From assembly GCF_000765675.1 (NCBI RefSeq), contig NZ_JRPA02000007.1, forward strand, positions 41,626-105,625: a DNA stretch of 64,000 bases, given 5' to 3'. The notes under the pieces are model-generated. The model searched no databases, was not told the DNA's origin, and saw only the letters and a program-made list of their open reading frames with translations. Origin of the DNA: Helicobacter sp. MIT 05-5294. GTDB taxonomy: Bacteria > Campylobacterota > Campylobacteria > Campylobacterales > Helicobacteraceae. This document shows positions 36,369 through 44,326 of the stretch, one piece after another. The translations under genes were made by a program, and so were the position numbers. Within the stretch, counting starts at the first letter, position 1. Each line of letters starts with the position of its first letter.

Positions 36369-37391
36369 ATGAAGCAATCGTTAAAAAATCCGATAAAATC
36401 CTTTCTTAATGAATGGTTTTATGGCTTTGCATTGGTGCTTTTAGTGAGCTTATTTAGCTTTTTTCTCGCTTCTTTGCTCACGCAGTTTTTTTTATCTCCT
36501 TTGATTATTGGCGTCGTGTTTGGAATCCTCGCTTCCCCGATTTTTAGAAAAACCCAAAACAAATGCGAAAAAGCTGTTGTATTTAGCGCGAAAAAGCTTC
36601 TTAGGGCTGGAATTATTCTCTATGGCTTTAATGTAACCCTGCAAAGTATCGCATTTGTTGGCTTTAATGGAATCCTGCTAAGCCTCTTTGTTGTAGTTTT
36701 CATCTTAAGTGTTGGCTATTTTTTGGGGGTTAAGATTCTAAAGTTAGACAAAGAAATTGCGATTTTAGTGAGCGGTGGTAGCGCGATTTGTGGAGCGGCT
36801 GCGGTTTTGGCATTAGAATCCTCACTCAAATCCCAACCTTATAAAGGAATCATCGCCGTAGGAACGGTGGTTGTTTTTGGGCTTTTGGGAATGTTTTTAT
36901 ATCCGATTCTTTACTCGCTTGATTGGATTCCTCTTAGCCTCACGCAGGAGGGATATTATATTGGACTTACCTTGCACGAACTAGCCAATGTCGTAGGTGC
37001 GGGAGGGACAATCTCACAAGAAACGCAAGAAATTGCCTTGATTGTCAAAATGATTCGCGTTTTGTTGCTCGTCCCTGTTTTGCTCGTGATTCCTTATTTT
37101 CTACGCAAAAAAAAGGAATCCGAAAAACTACATATTCCTTGGTTTGCCTTTTGGTTTTTAGCAGTTGTCCTCACGCATTCTTTCTTCGCATTTCCCGATG
37201 AATGGGTTAGTTTTTTCCGATTTTTATCGGGATTCTTTTTGGTTATGGCGATGAGTGCCTTAGGGCTTCAAGTAGATTTGAAGAAATTTTTAGAATCCGG
37301 AGGCAAAGCCTTTGGATTGGCGTTTGTTTTGTTTGGCATTCTTATGGTTGGAGGATTTTTCCTTGTTTATTGTTTTGTTCCATTTATTTAG
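36369..37391 (+). CDS. YeiH/UPF0324-family membrane protein (putative sulfate/sulfite exporter family)
   Basis: A 340-residue integral membrane protein with about ten helices. The conserved family segments are visible: LRAGIILYGFNVTLQ, SGGSAICGAAAVLALE, and HELANVVGAGG. The family is named for sulfate export by analogy, and substrates are largely unproven. It stands 100 bases after the MetF-like gene and 26 bases before ftsW. The start has GGTGAGAA upstream. Confidence 0.85.
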   Translation: MKQSLKNPIKSFLNEWFYGFALVLLVSLFSFFLASLLTQFFLSPLIIGVVFGILASPIFRKTQNKCEKAVVFSAKKLLRAGIILYGFNVTLQSIAFVGFNGILLSLFVVVFILSVGYFLGVKILKLDKEIAILVSGGSAICGAAAVLALESSLKSQPYKGIIAVGTVVVFGLLGMFLYPILYSLDWIPLSLTQEGYYIGLTLHELANVVGAGGTISQETQEIALIVKMIRVLLLVPVLLVIPYFLRKKKESEKLHIPWFAFWFLAVVLTHSFFAFPDEWVSFFRFLSGFFLVMAMSALGLQVDLKKFLESGGKAFGLAFVLFGILMVGGFFLVYCFVPFI

Positions 37392-37417
37392 CACACAAGA
37401 AGTCAAAAAGGATTCCA

Positions 37418-38581
37418 ATGGCTGATCGCCCTTTGTTTGTGCTTAGTGTAGCCTTGATTACTATTAGCATTATTTTTTCTTATTCGCTTTCTTCTTTTGC
37501 GGTTTTGTATTATGATTATGGAGAGTTTCATTTCGTTTTGCGCCAACTCACCGCTGGATTGCTCGGGATTCTGCTAATGTGGGGAATCTCGCGCTGCAAT
37601 CCTGATAATTTTATTCTGTGGTTTGGCTTTACTTTGTTTTTTGGCGGAATCTTTTTAATGTTTATTATGCACTTCTTGCCCGAAAGCCTTGCAACAAGTG
37701 CTGGTGGAGCTAAGCGTTGGATTCGTTTGCCCTTTTTCTCACTCGCGCCTGTGGAGTTTTTTAAAATCGGATTCGTAACCTTTTTGGCTTGGAGCTTCGC
37801 GCGTAAATTTTCCCTTTTAGAGCGAAAAACACTCAAAGAAGAGTTTATTACTTTTTTACCTTATGTTGGCGTTTTTTTGGTTGCGGTTTATTTGATTGCT
37901 ATTTTGCAAAACGACTTAGGACAAATCGTGCTTTTAGGAGCAACTCTAGCCTTAATGATGATTTTTGCGGGTTCATCTTTTAAGCTTTTTTTGTATCTTT
38001 TAAGTGGAGCTTTTGTGCTTTTTATCCTTGTCATTATTACAAGCACACACCGCATAATGCGTATTAAGGCTTGGTGGGCTGGAGCGCAAGACTTGATTTT
38101 ATCTATCTTCCCGCAATCCATTGCGAACTCTTTGCGCGTTGAAAACTTGCCCGAACCTTATCAGATTCAGCATTCCCTTAATGCCATTGCCAATGGAGGA
38201 ATCCTAGGCGAAGGATTGGGCAATGGCTTGATTAAACTAGGATTCTTAAGCGAAGTGCATACCGATGTGATTTTAGCAGGAATCACCGAAGAAGTCGGCT
38301 TCATAGGTTTATCTTGCATTAGTTTGATTTTTGTCGCACTGATTTTTAGAATCCTAAAAATCGCCAATCGTTGCGAAAACATTATGTATTATCTTTTTTG
38401 TTCGGGAGTTGCGGTGATTTTGGGATTCTCTTTCCTTATTAACGCCTTTGGAATCTCTGGATTGATTCCTATCAAAGGAATCGCTGTTCCATTTTTAAGC
38501 TATGGCGGAAGCTCTATTTTAGCTACAAGCATTATGGTAGGAATGGTGCTTTCTATCAGTAAAACTGCGAAAATGATATAA
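37418..38581 (+). CDS. ftsW: FtsW/RodA-family peptidoglycan glycosyltransferase, probably FtsW
   Basis: A SEDS-family membrane protein that polymerises lipid II at the septum with its partner PBP. The 387-residue protein has ten transmembrane segments and the SEDS motifs SLAPVEFFKIGFV, QNDLGQ and GIAVPFLSYGGSS. The start at MADRPLFVLSV is preceded by AAGGATTCC; a longer frame extension upstream is not needed. FtsW is preferred over RodA because it resembles H. pylori FtsW at the N-terminus, but the neighbours do not settle it. Confidence 0.85.
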   Translation: MADRPLFVLSVALITISIIFSYSLSSFAVLYYDYGEFHFVLRQLTAGLLGILLMWGISRCNPDNFILWFGFTLFFGGIFLMFIMHFLPESLATSAGGAKRWIRLPFFSLAPVEFFKIGFVTFLAWSFARKFSLLERKTLKEEFITFLPYVGVFLVAVYLIAILQNDLGQIVLLGATLALMMIFAGSSFKLFLYLLSGAFVLFILVIITSTHRIMRIKAWWAGAQDLILSIFPQSIANSLRVENLPEPYQIQHSLNAIANGGILGEGLGNGLIKLGFLSEVHTDVILAGITEEVGFIGLSCISLIFVALIFRILKIANRCENIMYYLFCSGVAVILGFSFLINAFGISGLIPIKGIAVPFLSYGGSSILATSIMVGMVLSISKTAKMI

Positions 38582-38608
38582 GAGATTTGGGATTGCGAGG
38601 ATTCAACA

Positions 38609-39409
38609 TTGCCAAAGCATTACGATAAACTTCTCGCAAGATTGCAAAAACAGCCCTTAAGCCAAAATGAATTTTTATCCCTGCTTTCCGAAGCTACGGG
38701 TTTGTTTGGCGACACAGAAAGTGAGCTTGAAATCATCAAAGGCAGCGGAATCCCATTACATTTCGCACACGATAAAGTCTATTACCGCCCTAATCTCACG
38801 CCCATAGAATCAGAAACCTTTTGTATCGTAGATATTGAAACCAATGGACATAATCCTCAAATCCACTCCCCCATTGAAATTGGCGCGGTAAAATTTAGCA
38901 ATGGCAAGATTATAGATTCTTTTGAATCACTCATTTTTTGCGAAGAGATTCCCGAATACATCACCCAAATAACAGGCATTAATGCGCCAATGCTTGTTGA
39001 TGCGCCCAAGATTCCAAAGGTTTTAGAATCCTTTAAATTGTTTTTAGGGGATTCTATTTTTGTGGCACACAATGTGAATTTTGATTACAACTTTTTAAGC
39101 CATTCTCTTTATCGTTATGGCTTTGGATACCTTTATAATACAAGGCTTTGCACGATAAAACTCGCTCAAAAAACCCTACAAGCCCCTCGCTATTCTTTAG
39201 GATTTTTAAATGAATTTTTAGGCATTAATAATCAAAATCTTCACCGTGCTTTGCAGGATTCCAAAACCGCTTTGGAAGTTTTTAAAATTTGCCTTACAAA
39301 CTTGCCAACAAATCTCTATACAAGCAAGGATTTGCTAGAATTTATCAAAAAGGAGCCATCATTATGTCAGAAAAACAAAAGACAAAACAGCCTAAAACAA
39401 GATTCCTAA
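38609..39409 (+). CDS. dnaQ: 3'-5' exonuclease, DNA polymerase III epsilon-like
   Basis: The 266-residue protein has an extra N-terminal region of about 65 residues followed by a DEDDh exonuclease domain: Exo I DIETNG with Asp75 and Glu77, Exo II HNVNFDYNF, and Exo III HRALQDSKTA with the His and Asp. It would proofread for the replicative polymerase or act as a separate nuclease. The start is TTG. Its last 46 bases overlap the start of nspC. Confidence 0.85.
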   Translation: MPKHYDKLLARLQKQPLSQNEFLSLLSEATGLFGDTESELEIIKGSGIPLHFAHDKVYYRPNLTPIESETFCIVDIETNGHNPQIHSPIEIGAVKFSNGKIIDSFESLIFCEEIPEYITQITGINAPMLVDAPKIPKVLESFKLFLGDSIFVAHNVNFDYNFLSHSLYRYGFGYLYNTRLCTIKLAQKTLQAPRYSLGFLNEFLGINNQNLHRALQDSKTALEVFKICLTNLPTNLYTSKDLLEFIKKEPSLCQKNKRQNSLKQDS

Positions 39410-40626
39410 CCCGTGATTATCCTGCGAATTTCGCCTCACTTCCAAGCCCGTGCTATGTGCTAGAAGAAGCCAAATTCAAACAAAACTTGCAACTTCTGCA
39501 ATCTGTGCAACAAAAAAGTGGGGCTAAAATCCTACTAGCCCTCAAAGGCTACGCACTTTGGAGAAGCTTCCCCTTGGCAAAAGAATATTTAAGCGGAATC
39601 ACGGCGAGTGGAATCTATGAAGCGCGTTTAGGCTATGAGGAGTTTGGCAAGGAAATCACGACCTTTAGCCCCTCTTACAAATCAGAAGAAATGCAAGAGC
39701 TTGTGCAAATCTCCGATCATATTATTTTTAACTCCTTTACGCAATGGCAGACTTTCAAAGGAATCATAGAATCCCAAAATGAGCTTAGAGTGCGCGAAGG
39801 AAGGGCAAAAATTGAAGTAGGTTTGCGTGTCAATCCACAATACAGCGAAGTAAGCCCGGAAATCTACAATCCTTGCGTTGAGGGTTCAAGACTTGGAATT
39901 CCGCCAAAAGAATTTAAAAAAGGCGTGAAAAAGTTTGGCTTAGAGGGCGTGAGTGGATTGCATTTCCATACACATTGCGAACAAAATAGCGATGCGCTTA
40001 AACGCACATTGACGCATTTTATTGCTCATTTCAAGGATTATATCCCGCAAATGCGTTGGATTAACTTCGGCGGGGGACATCATATTACGCGCAAAGATTA
40101 TGATGTGGATTTGCTAATTAAGCTGATTTGCGACTTCAAAGCGAGATTCCAAACAGAAGTTTATTTAGAGCCCGGCGAAGCGGTGGGTTGGCAATGCGGA
40201 TTCCTCATTGGTAGTGTCGTAGATATTGTGCGCAATGGCATTGAGATTGCAATCTTAGATGTGAGTGCCGCAGCGCATATGCCAGATTGCCTAGAAATGC
40301 CTTATCGCCCGATGATTCGCAATAGTTTTAAAGCAAAGGCACACAAAAAGCACAACAAACTTAAACTTAAAGGCGATAAACCCTATGCTTATCGTTTGGG
40401 CGGTCCTACTTGTCTTGCGGGAGATGTTATTGGGGATTATAGTTTCAAAGAACCGCTAAAAATTGGCGACCGTTTGATTTTTGAAGATATGGTGCATTAT
40501 ACTATCGTCAAAAACAATACTTTCAATGGGATTCCACTACCTTGCATTGGAATGTTGCGCGAAAATGGAGAATTTGAATTGTTTAAAGAATTTTCCTATC
40601 AAGACTACAAACATCGCAATAGCTAA
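39364..40626 (+). CDS. nspC: Carboxynorspermidine decarboxylase
   Basis: A PLP-dependent decarboxylase of the alanine racemase fold that makes norspermidine or, in Campylobacterota, spermidine from carboxyspermidine. The 420-residue protein has the PLP lysine Lys61 in LALKGYAL, the glycine-rich phosphate loop INFGGGHH, and a C-terminal GGPTCLAGDV with the active-site Cys/Asp residues. AAGGAG sits eight bases before the ATG. The partner dehydrogenase is not in the window. A divergent SpeE is, so two spermidine routes may coexist. Confidence 0.92.
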   Translation: MSEKQKTKQPKTRFLTRDYPANFASLPSPCYVLEEAKFKQNLQLLQSVQQKSGAKILLALKGYALWRSFPLAKEYLSGITASGIYEARLGYEEFGKEITTFSPSYKSEEMQELVQISDHIIFNSFTQWQTFKGIIESQNELRVREGRAKIEVGLRVNPQYSEVSPEIYNPCVEGSRLGIPPKEFKKGVKKFGLEGVSGLHFHTHCEQNSDALKRTLTHFIAHFKDYIPQMRWINFGGGHHITRKDYDVDLLIKLICDFKARFQTEVYLEPGEAVGWQCGFLIGSVVDIVRNGIEIAILDVSAAAHMPDCLEMPYRPMIRNSFKAKAHKKHNKLKLKGDKPYAYRLGGPTCLAGDVIGDYSFKEPLKIGDRLIFEDMVHYTIVKNNTFNGIPLPCIGMLRENGEFELFKEFSYQDYKHRNS

Positions 40627-41000
40627 GATTCAGCACTTAGCATAGAATCCGCTGAACCATTATTTTAAGAATCGCGAAAGATTCCCACAAAGCGGATTCT
40701 ACCTCACCTCTTACAAACACCATTTGCAGACCTATAAGGATTCTGCCACCAAAGCACAAAATCGCCCTTGCACATTTATCAACAAATCCAACCCAAAATA
40801 AGCCTAGAAAGATTCTCCAATGCGCAATTACAGGCACAATACAAAAATTTACCATACTTAAACTACGGATTCTCAAAAAAGAAAGTTACTTAAAAAGCTT
40901 TAAATTAAGAAGTTACTCGCACTCATCTCGCCCTTTGCAATCACGAGGGCGAGATTTCACAATGCAAAATAAAGAGGAAAGAATCTTGGAGAATCTTAAA
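40627..41000. other. 374-base gap between nspC and the small membrane pair
   Basis: Sequence between two converging units. It contains a strong hairpin at 40925-40955. A 79-codon TTG-start frame at 40637-40876 on the minus strand lacks a ribosome site and looks like chance. Confidence 0.6.
40925..40955. terminator. Perfect 10-bp hairpin in the convergent gap
   Basis: ATCTCGCCCT and AGGGCGAGAT pair perfectly across an 11-base loop. On the plus strand it is followed by TTTCAC. It could end the nspC transcript, although it is about 300 bases from the stop codon. The GGGCGAGAT arm also appears in the dispersed repeat elements, so it may be a repeat relic. Confidence 0.4.
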
Positions 41001-41285
41001 TTATGCTTGTGCGAAAAGCCGTTTAGGATTCTTAAATAGCAAAAGCACAAACCAAGCAATCAAGCCACAAAGCACGACAACCGCACCAAGTGCCGCATCA
41101 TCGCCACTAAGGTCCAAAAACGGCTCTCCCTCACTTAATGCGAAGATACAATCCACAATCCACATTAACCCCGCACCCCAATACATAAGGCTTAAAGTTC
41201 CTAGTTGGAGATTCTTTTGTGGATTACTCACAAACCAAGTAATGCTTGAAATTACCGCTGCAAACAAAGTAATGAGCAAACACAT
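41001..41285 (-). CDS. Small three-helix membrane protein of an unassigned two-gene module
   Basis: A 94-residue protein with three hydrophobic helices: LLITLFAAVISSITWFV at the N-terminus, LMYWGAGLMWIVDCIFAL in the middle and AVVVLCGLIAWFVLLLF near the end, with an acidic loop FLDLSGDDAALG. I do not know a name for it. From general memory, similar pairs occur in anaerobic bacteria such as Desulfovibrio; this needs a database search. It follows its partner by 11 bases and is probably cotranscribed with it. Function unknown. Confidence 0.7.
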   Translation of the reverse strand: MCLLITLFAAVISSITWFVSNPQKNLQLGTLSLMYWGAGLMWIVDCIFALSEGEPFLDLSGDDAALGAVVVLCGLIAWFVLLLFKNPKRLFAQA

Positions 41286-41296
41286 TATGGTCCCTT

Positions 41297-41680
41297 TTAA
41301 GCCATTTGTGCTTTAGAAGTGAGATTGGCATACATTTTGTCTGCGCAAACTACCATAATAGCCCAAATCGCGACAATCAACGCAACTTGCGCACTTCCAA
41401 TCGTTAGGATTTCGTGAATCATTGCTTGTGTATCTTCTGGAGAACTCATTGCGGTCAAAAACGGCGGATAAGCGACAATCTCGCCATGCCATATATGCTC
41501 AATACAAAGCAAAAAAGCACCGCCCCACAACATATTAACAAGCCAACCTAGTTTGCGACTCCAAGAGATTTTGTGAGCAGTGTTTTGCACACTTCCACAA
41601 GCTTCTTCTTTTTTGGCAACGCCTTTTTTAACGACGCTTAAAACACCTGCAACAACGATGGATTCAACAAAACATGCCAT
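41297..41680 (-). CDS. Small membrane protein, first gene of an unassigned two-gene module
   Basis: A 127-residue protein. An amphipathic N-terminal helix MACFVESIVVAGVLSVV is followed by a charged linker and two membrane helices, NMLWGGAFLLCIEHIWHG and LIVAIWAIMVVCADKMY. Histidines in CIEHIWHGE near the end of the first membrane helix could bind a metal or cofactor, which is speculation. It has a good GGAGG site and a TATAAT box upstream. Not recognised; function unknown. Confidence 0.72.
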   Translation of the reverse strand: MACFVESIVVAGVLSVVKKGVAKKEEACGSVQNTAHKISWSRKLGWLVNMLWGGAFLLCIEHIWHGEIVAYPPFLTAMSSPEDTQAMIHEILTIGSAQVALIVAIWAIMVVCADKMYANLTSKAQMA

Positions 41681-41742
41681 ATCAGCACCTCCGATTTTTA
41701 AAAAAAGTTAAAAAATAATAAACTAAAATATCTTAAGATTCC

Positions 41743-41748
41743 ATTATA
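41743..41748 (-). promoter_or_regulatory. -10 box of the two-gene membrane module, inside an inverted repeat
   Basis: TATAAT on the minus strand lies between the arms AAGATTC (41735-41741) and GAATCTT (41754-41760), a 7-bp inverted repeat with a 12-base spacer. That is a suitable place for a repressor, but GATTC-type words are very common in this genome, so the repeat may be chance. Confidence 0.4.
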
Positions 41749-41790
41749 TCGCAGAATCTTATTCTACACCGCCCAACCAAAACAAAGCCT

Positions 41791-42342
41791 CTAAAGCACA
41801 CTTAAAGCACCCACCACAAGGCTAACCACAACACCCACTAGAATCGTAACAATTTGACTTTTACGATTCTTTTTAATATTAAACAGAGTAATCATCAATC
41901 CCGAAATATAAAGCAGAATTAAAGTTAATCCAAAGCTAATCGCCAAAACATCAAAATACCATTTTGCTTTGGATTTATGCAACATAATCATATCGCCAAT
42001 CAAGCTACGCTCAATCGTAGTAATCGTCCAAGAAGAATCCGGATTCTGCTTGATACTTGCTGCATAATGCACACTGCCAACCTCTAACGCCCCGCTTTTT
42101 CTATTGACTTTTGGTTCAAGGTTTGTTGGGATACTTAGATGATTGCTTTTAAGATATTCCACGAGTGCTTGCGCTTCTTGTCCCTTTTCTATCTCTTGCT
42201 CCAAAGTATAGGTTTGCTTCGTTGCCCCAAAATCTTGATTGATTCCACAAATATACAAAACCCCGCTTAAGGCATACATTAACGCCAAAGGCAAGAAAAA
42301 CAAACTAAGATAAATGTGAATATTGCGAAATTGTTTCGTCAT
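41791..42342 (-). CDS. PepSY-associated transmembrane protein
   Basis: A 183-residue inner membrane protein with an N-terminal helix (IYLSLFFLPLALMYALSGVLYI), a periplasmic PepSY-like region of about 90 residues, and two C-terminal helices. The IHMYLSLFF-like start and the SGLM turn after the third helix are typical of PepSY_TM proteins. Members are often found near iron or siderophore uptake genes and may reduce ferric chelates, but no such genes are next to it here. It is divergent from yejA and separated by 115 bases. Confidence 0.75.
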   Translation of the reverse strand: MTKQFRNIHIYLSLFFLPLALMYALSGVLYICGINQDFGATKQTYTLEQEIEKGQEAQALVEYLKSNHLSIPTNLEPKVNRKSGALEVGSVHYAASIKQNPDSSWTITTIERSLIGDMIMLHKSKAKWYFDVLAISFGLTLILLYISGLMITLFNIKKNRKSQIVTILVGVVVSLVVGALSVL

Positions 42343-42381
42343 TAAAGACTCCTTTTAAAAAATAATCGCAAGTATATTGTC

Positions 42382-42403
42382 AAAATGTGAAGAAAATGTG
42401 AAG
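42382..42403. promoter_or_regulatory. Tandem 11-bp direct repeat upstream of yejA
   Basis: AAAATGTGAAG occurs twice in immediate succession. Eleven-base tandem repeats are the usual binding site of OmpR/PhoB-type response regulators, and the pair is centred about 44 bases before the predicted yejA start, where an activator would sit. It could also act on the divergent PepSY gene. Confidence 0.5.
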
Positions 42404-42423
42404 TATTCTTAACTTTAATTTGC

Positions 42424-42429
42424 TAGAAT
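42424..42429 (+). promoter_or_regulatory. Likely -10 box (TAGAAT) of yejABEF
   Basis: TAGAAT lies about 29 bases before the yejA ATG, giving a short leader with AAGGA seven bases from the start codon. Confidence 0.45.
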
Positions 42430-42457
42430 ACTTGAATTTAAATTTCTAAGGAAACTT

Positions 42458-44317
42458 ATGCGCATTTCTCCTTTTGCTTTTTGTTTGGTTGGCTTTCTTA
42501 CTCTCTCTGTTTGGCTCAATGCGCAAACTTATAGCGATTCTGCTTTTAGTGCCAATGGTGAGGTAAAATACAAGAATTTTACACATTTTGATTATGTCAA
42601 TCCCAACGCACCAAAGGGCGGACATATCAAGCAATACGCGTTGGGAAGCTTTGATAGCTTTTATGATTTTTTACTCAAAGGCACAAGTGCCAAAGGGCTT
42701 TCTTTGTTATATGATACTTTAATGGTTCGTTCTTTTGATGAGCCTAGCAGTCAATATGGCTTGATTGCTAAGCAAGTTCAAAGAGCGCGTGATAATTCGT
42801 TTGTGATTTTTCATTTGGACGAAAATGCGCGTTTTAACGATGGCGCAGAAGTAACTGCCTTTGATGTGGAGTTTAGCTTCCAAACCATCGCGCGAGGAGA
42901 GAATCCCTCTATGGTGCGCTACTACGCAGATGTCAAAGAAGCCATTGTCGTAGATAAATACACGATTCGCTTTAATTTCAAAAATCCAGAGAATCGCGAA
43001 TTAGCCTTAATCCTTGGAGATTTGCCTGTTTTGCCAAAGCATTATTACAAAGACGCGAATCTTAGCGAAAATCCTCTCAAACTCCCGCTAGGAAGCGGTC
43101 CTTATACTTTGGATTCTTTTGACGCAGGAAGAAGCCTTACCTATAAACGCGCCAAAAACTATTGGGCGCACAATCATAAAACGCGCATAGGAAGTTTTAA
43201 TTTTGACAAAATTACTTTTGATTATTACAAAGACGACGCGGTCGCGCTAGAAGCTTTTAAATCCGGTAGATACGATTACAGAGAAGAATCTAGTGCTAAA
43301 AATTGGGCATTGGATTATCAAGGAGTTGCCCTCAAAAATGGAGATATTCAAAAGCTAGAATTACTCCATTCTTTGCCAAGTGGAATGCAAGGATTCGTCT
43401 TTAATTTGCGCAAACAACTCTTTCAAGATAGGCGTGTGCGTGAGGCTTTGGGACTCGCATTTGACTTTGAATGGAGCAATAAGAATCTGTTTTTTAGCCA
43501 ATATCATCGCACAAAAAGTTTTTTTGATAATTCCGAATTTGCAAGTGTTGGGATTCCATTAGGCGCGGAATTAGAGATTTTGGAATCTTACCGCTCCAAA
43601 CTTCCACCAGAGATTTTCACACAAAGCTTTTCTTTGCCCAAAAGCAAGGGAGATGGCAATAATCGTGAAAATCTCAAAAAAGCACAAACACTTTTAAAAG
43701 AAGCCGGATTTGTCTTTAAAAATGGCAAACTCTATCCGCCTAAAGCAGAGGATTCTACTGCGGAATCCTATGAGAAAGGACAACCCTTCACCTTTGAATT
43801 ATTGCTCGTCAGCCCTGCAATGGAGCGTGTGGCGATTCCATTTCAGAAAAACTTACAGACTTTGGGCATTACAATGAAAATTCGTGTCGTAGATATGAGC
43901 CAATACATCAACCAACTCCGACAATTTGACTATGATATGATTGTAAGCGTTTTCCCACAAAGTCTTTCTCCGGGCAATGAACAAGCATTTTTTTGGGGTT
44001 CAAGTGCCGCAGATTCCGCAGGAAGCTATAACTATATCGGAATCAAAAATGAAGTTGTGGATTCCTTGATTGATAGAATCATTCAAGCCAAAAGCTACCA
44101 AGAACTTCTTGTAAGCACACGCGCGCTTGATAGGGTTTTGCTGTGGGAATATTATGTGATTCCACATTATCACGCAAAATCCTTTAGGGTTGCGTTTTGG
44201 GATTTTTTAGAACACCCTGCCATTGCCCCAATCTACAATATCGGCTTTGAAACTTGGTGGGCGAATCCCGAAAAGCTCAACAAACTACAGGCAAAATATC
44301 CAAATTTCAGACGCTAA
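42458..44317 (+). CDS. yejA: YejA-type peptide ABC transporter substrate-binding protein
   Basis: A 619-residue periplasmic solute-binding protein of the oligopeptide family (SBP_bac_5). It has a signal peptide ending near WLNA-QTYSD, the family segment YVNPNAPKGGHIKQYALGSFDSF at the mature N-terminus, and the usual long two-lobe fold. YejA-type proteins bind peptides; in E. coli the system imports microcin C. It starts the operon yejABEF and is preceded by the tandem repeat. The YejA assignment rests on the segment and on the following genes. Confidence 0.9.
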   Translation: MRISPFAFCLVGFLTLSVWLNAQTYSDSAFSANGEVKYKNFTHFDYVNPNAPKGGHIKQYALGSFDSFYDFLLKGTSAKGLSLLYDTLMVRSFDEPSSQYGLIAKQVQRARDNSFVIFHLDENARFNDGAEVTAFDVEFSFQTIARGENPSMVRYYADVKEAIVVDKYTIRFNFKNPENRELALILGDLPVLPKHYYKDANLSENPLKLPLGSGPYTLDSFDAGRSLTYKRAKNYWAHNHKTRIGSFNFDKITFDYYKDDAVALEAFKSGRYDYREESSAKNWALDYQGVALKNGDIQKLELLHSLPSGMQGFVFNLRKQLFQDRRVREALGLAFDFEWSNKNLFFSQYHRTKSFFDNSEFASVGIPLGAELEILESYRSKLPPEIFTQSFSLPKSKGDGNNRENLKKAQTLLKEAGFVFKNGKLYPPKAEDSTAESYEKGQPFTFELLLVSPAMERVAIPFQKNLQTLGITMKIRVVDMSQYINQLRQFDYDMIVSVFPQSLSPGNEQAFFWGSSAADSAGSYNYIGIKNEVVDSLIDRIIQAKSYQELLVSTRALDRVLLWEYYVIPHYHAKSFRVAFWDFLEHPAIAPIYNIGFETWWANPEKLNKLQAKYPNFRR

Positions 44318-44326
44318 AGGGCAAAT

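Noticed and set aside
40637..40876. 79-codon minus-strand frame after nspC
   Set aside because: TTG start without a ribosome site, unusual residue composition and no recognisable pattern. It looks like chance.
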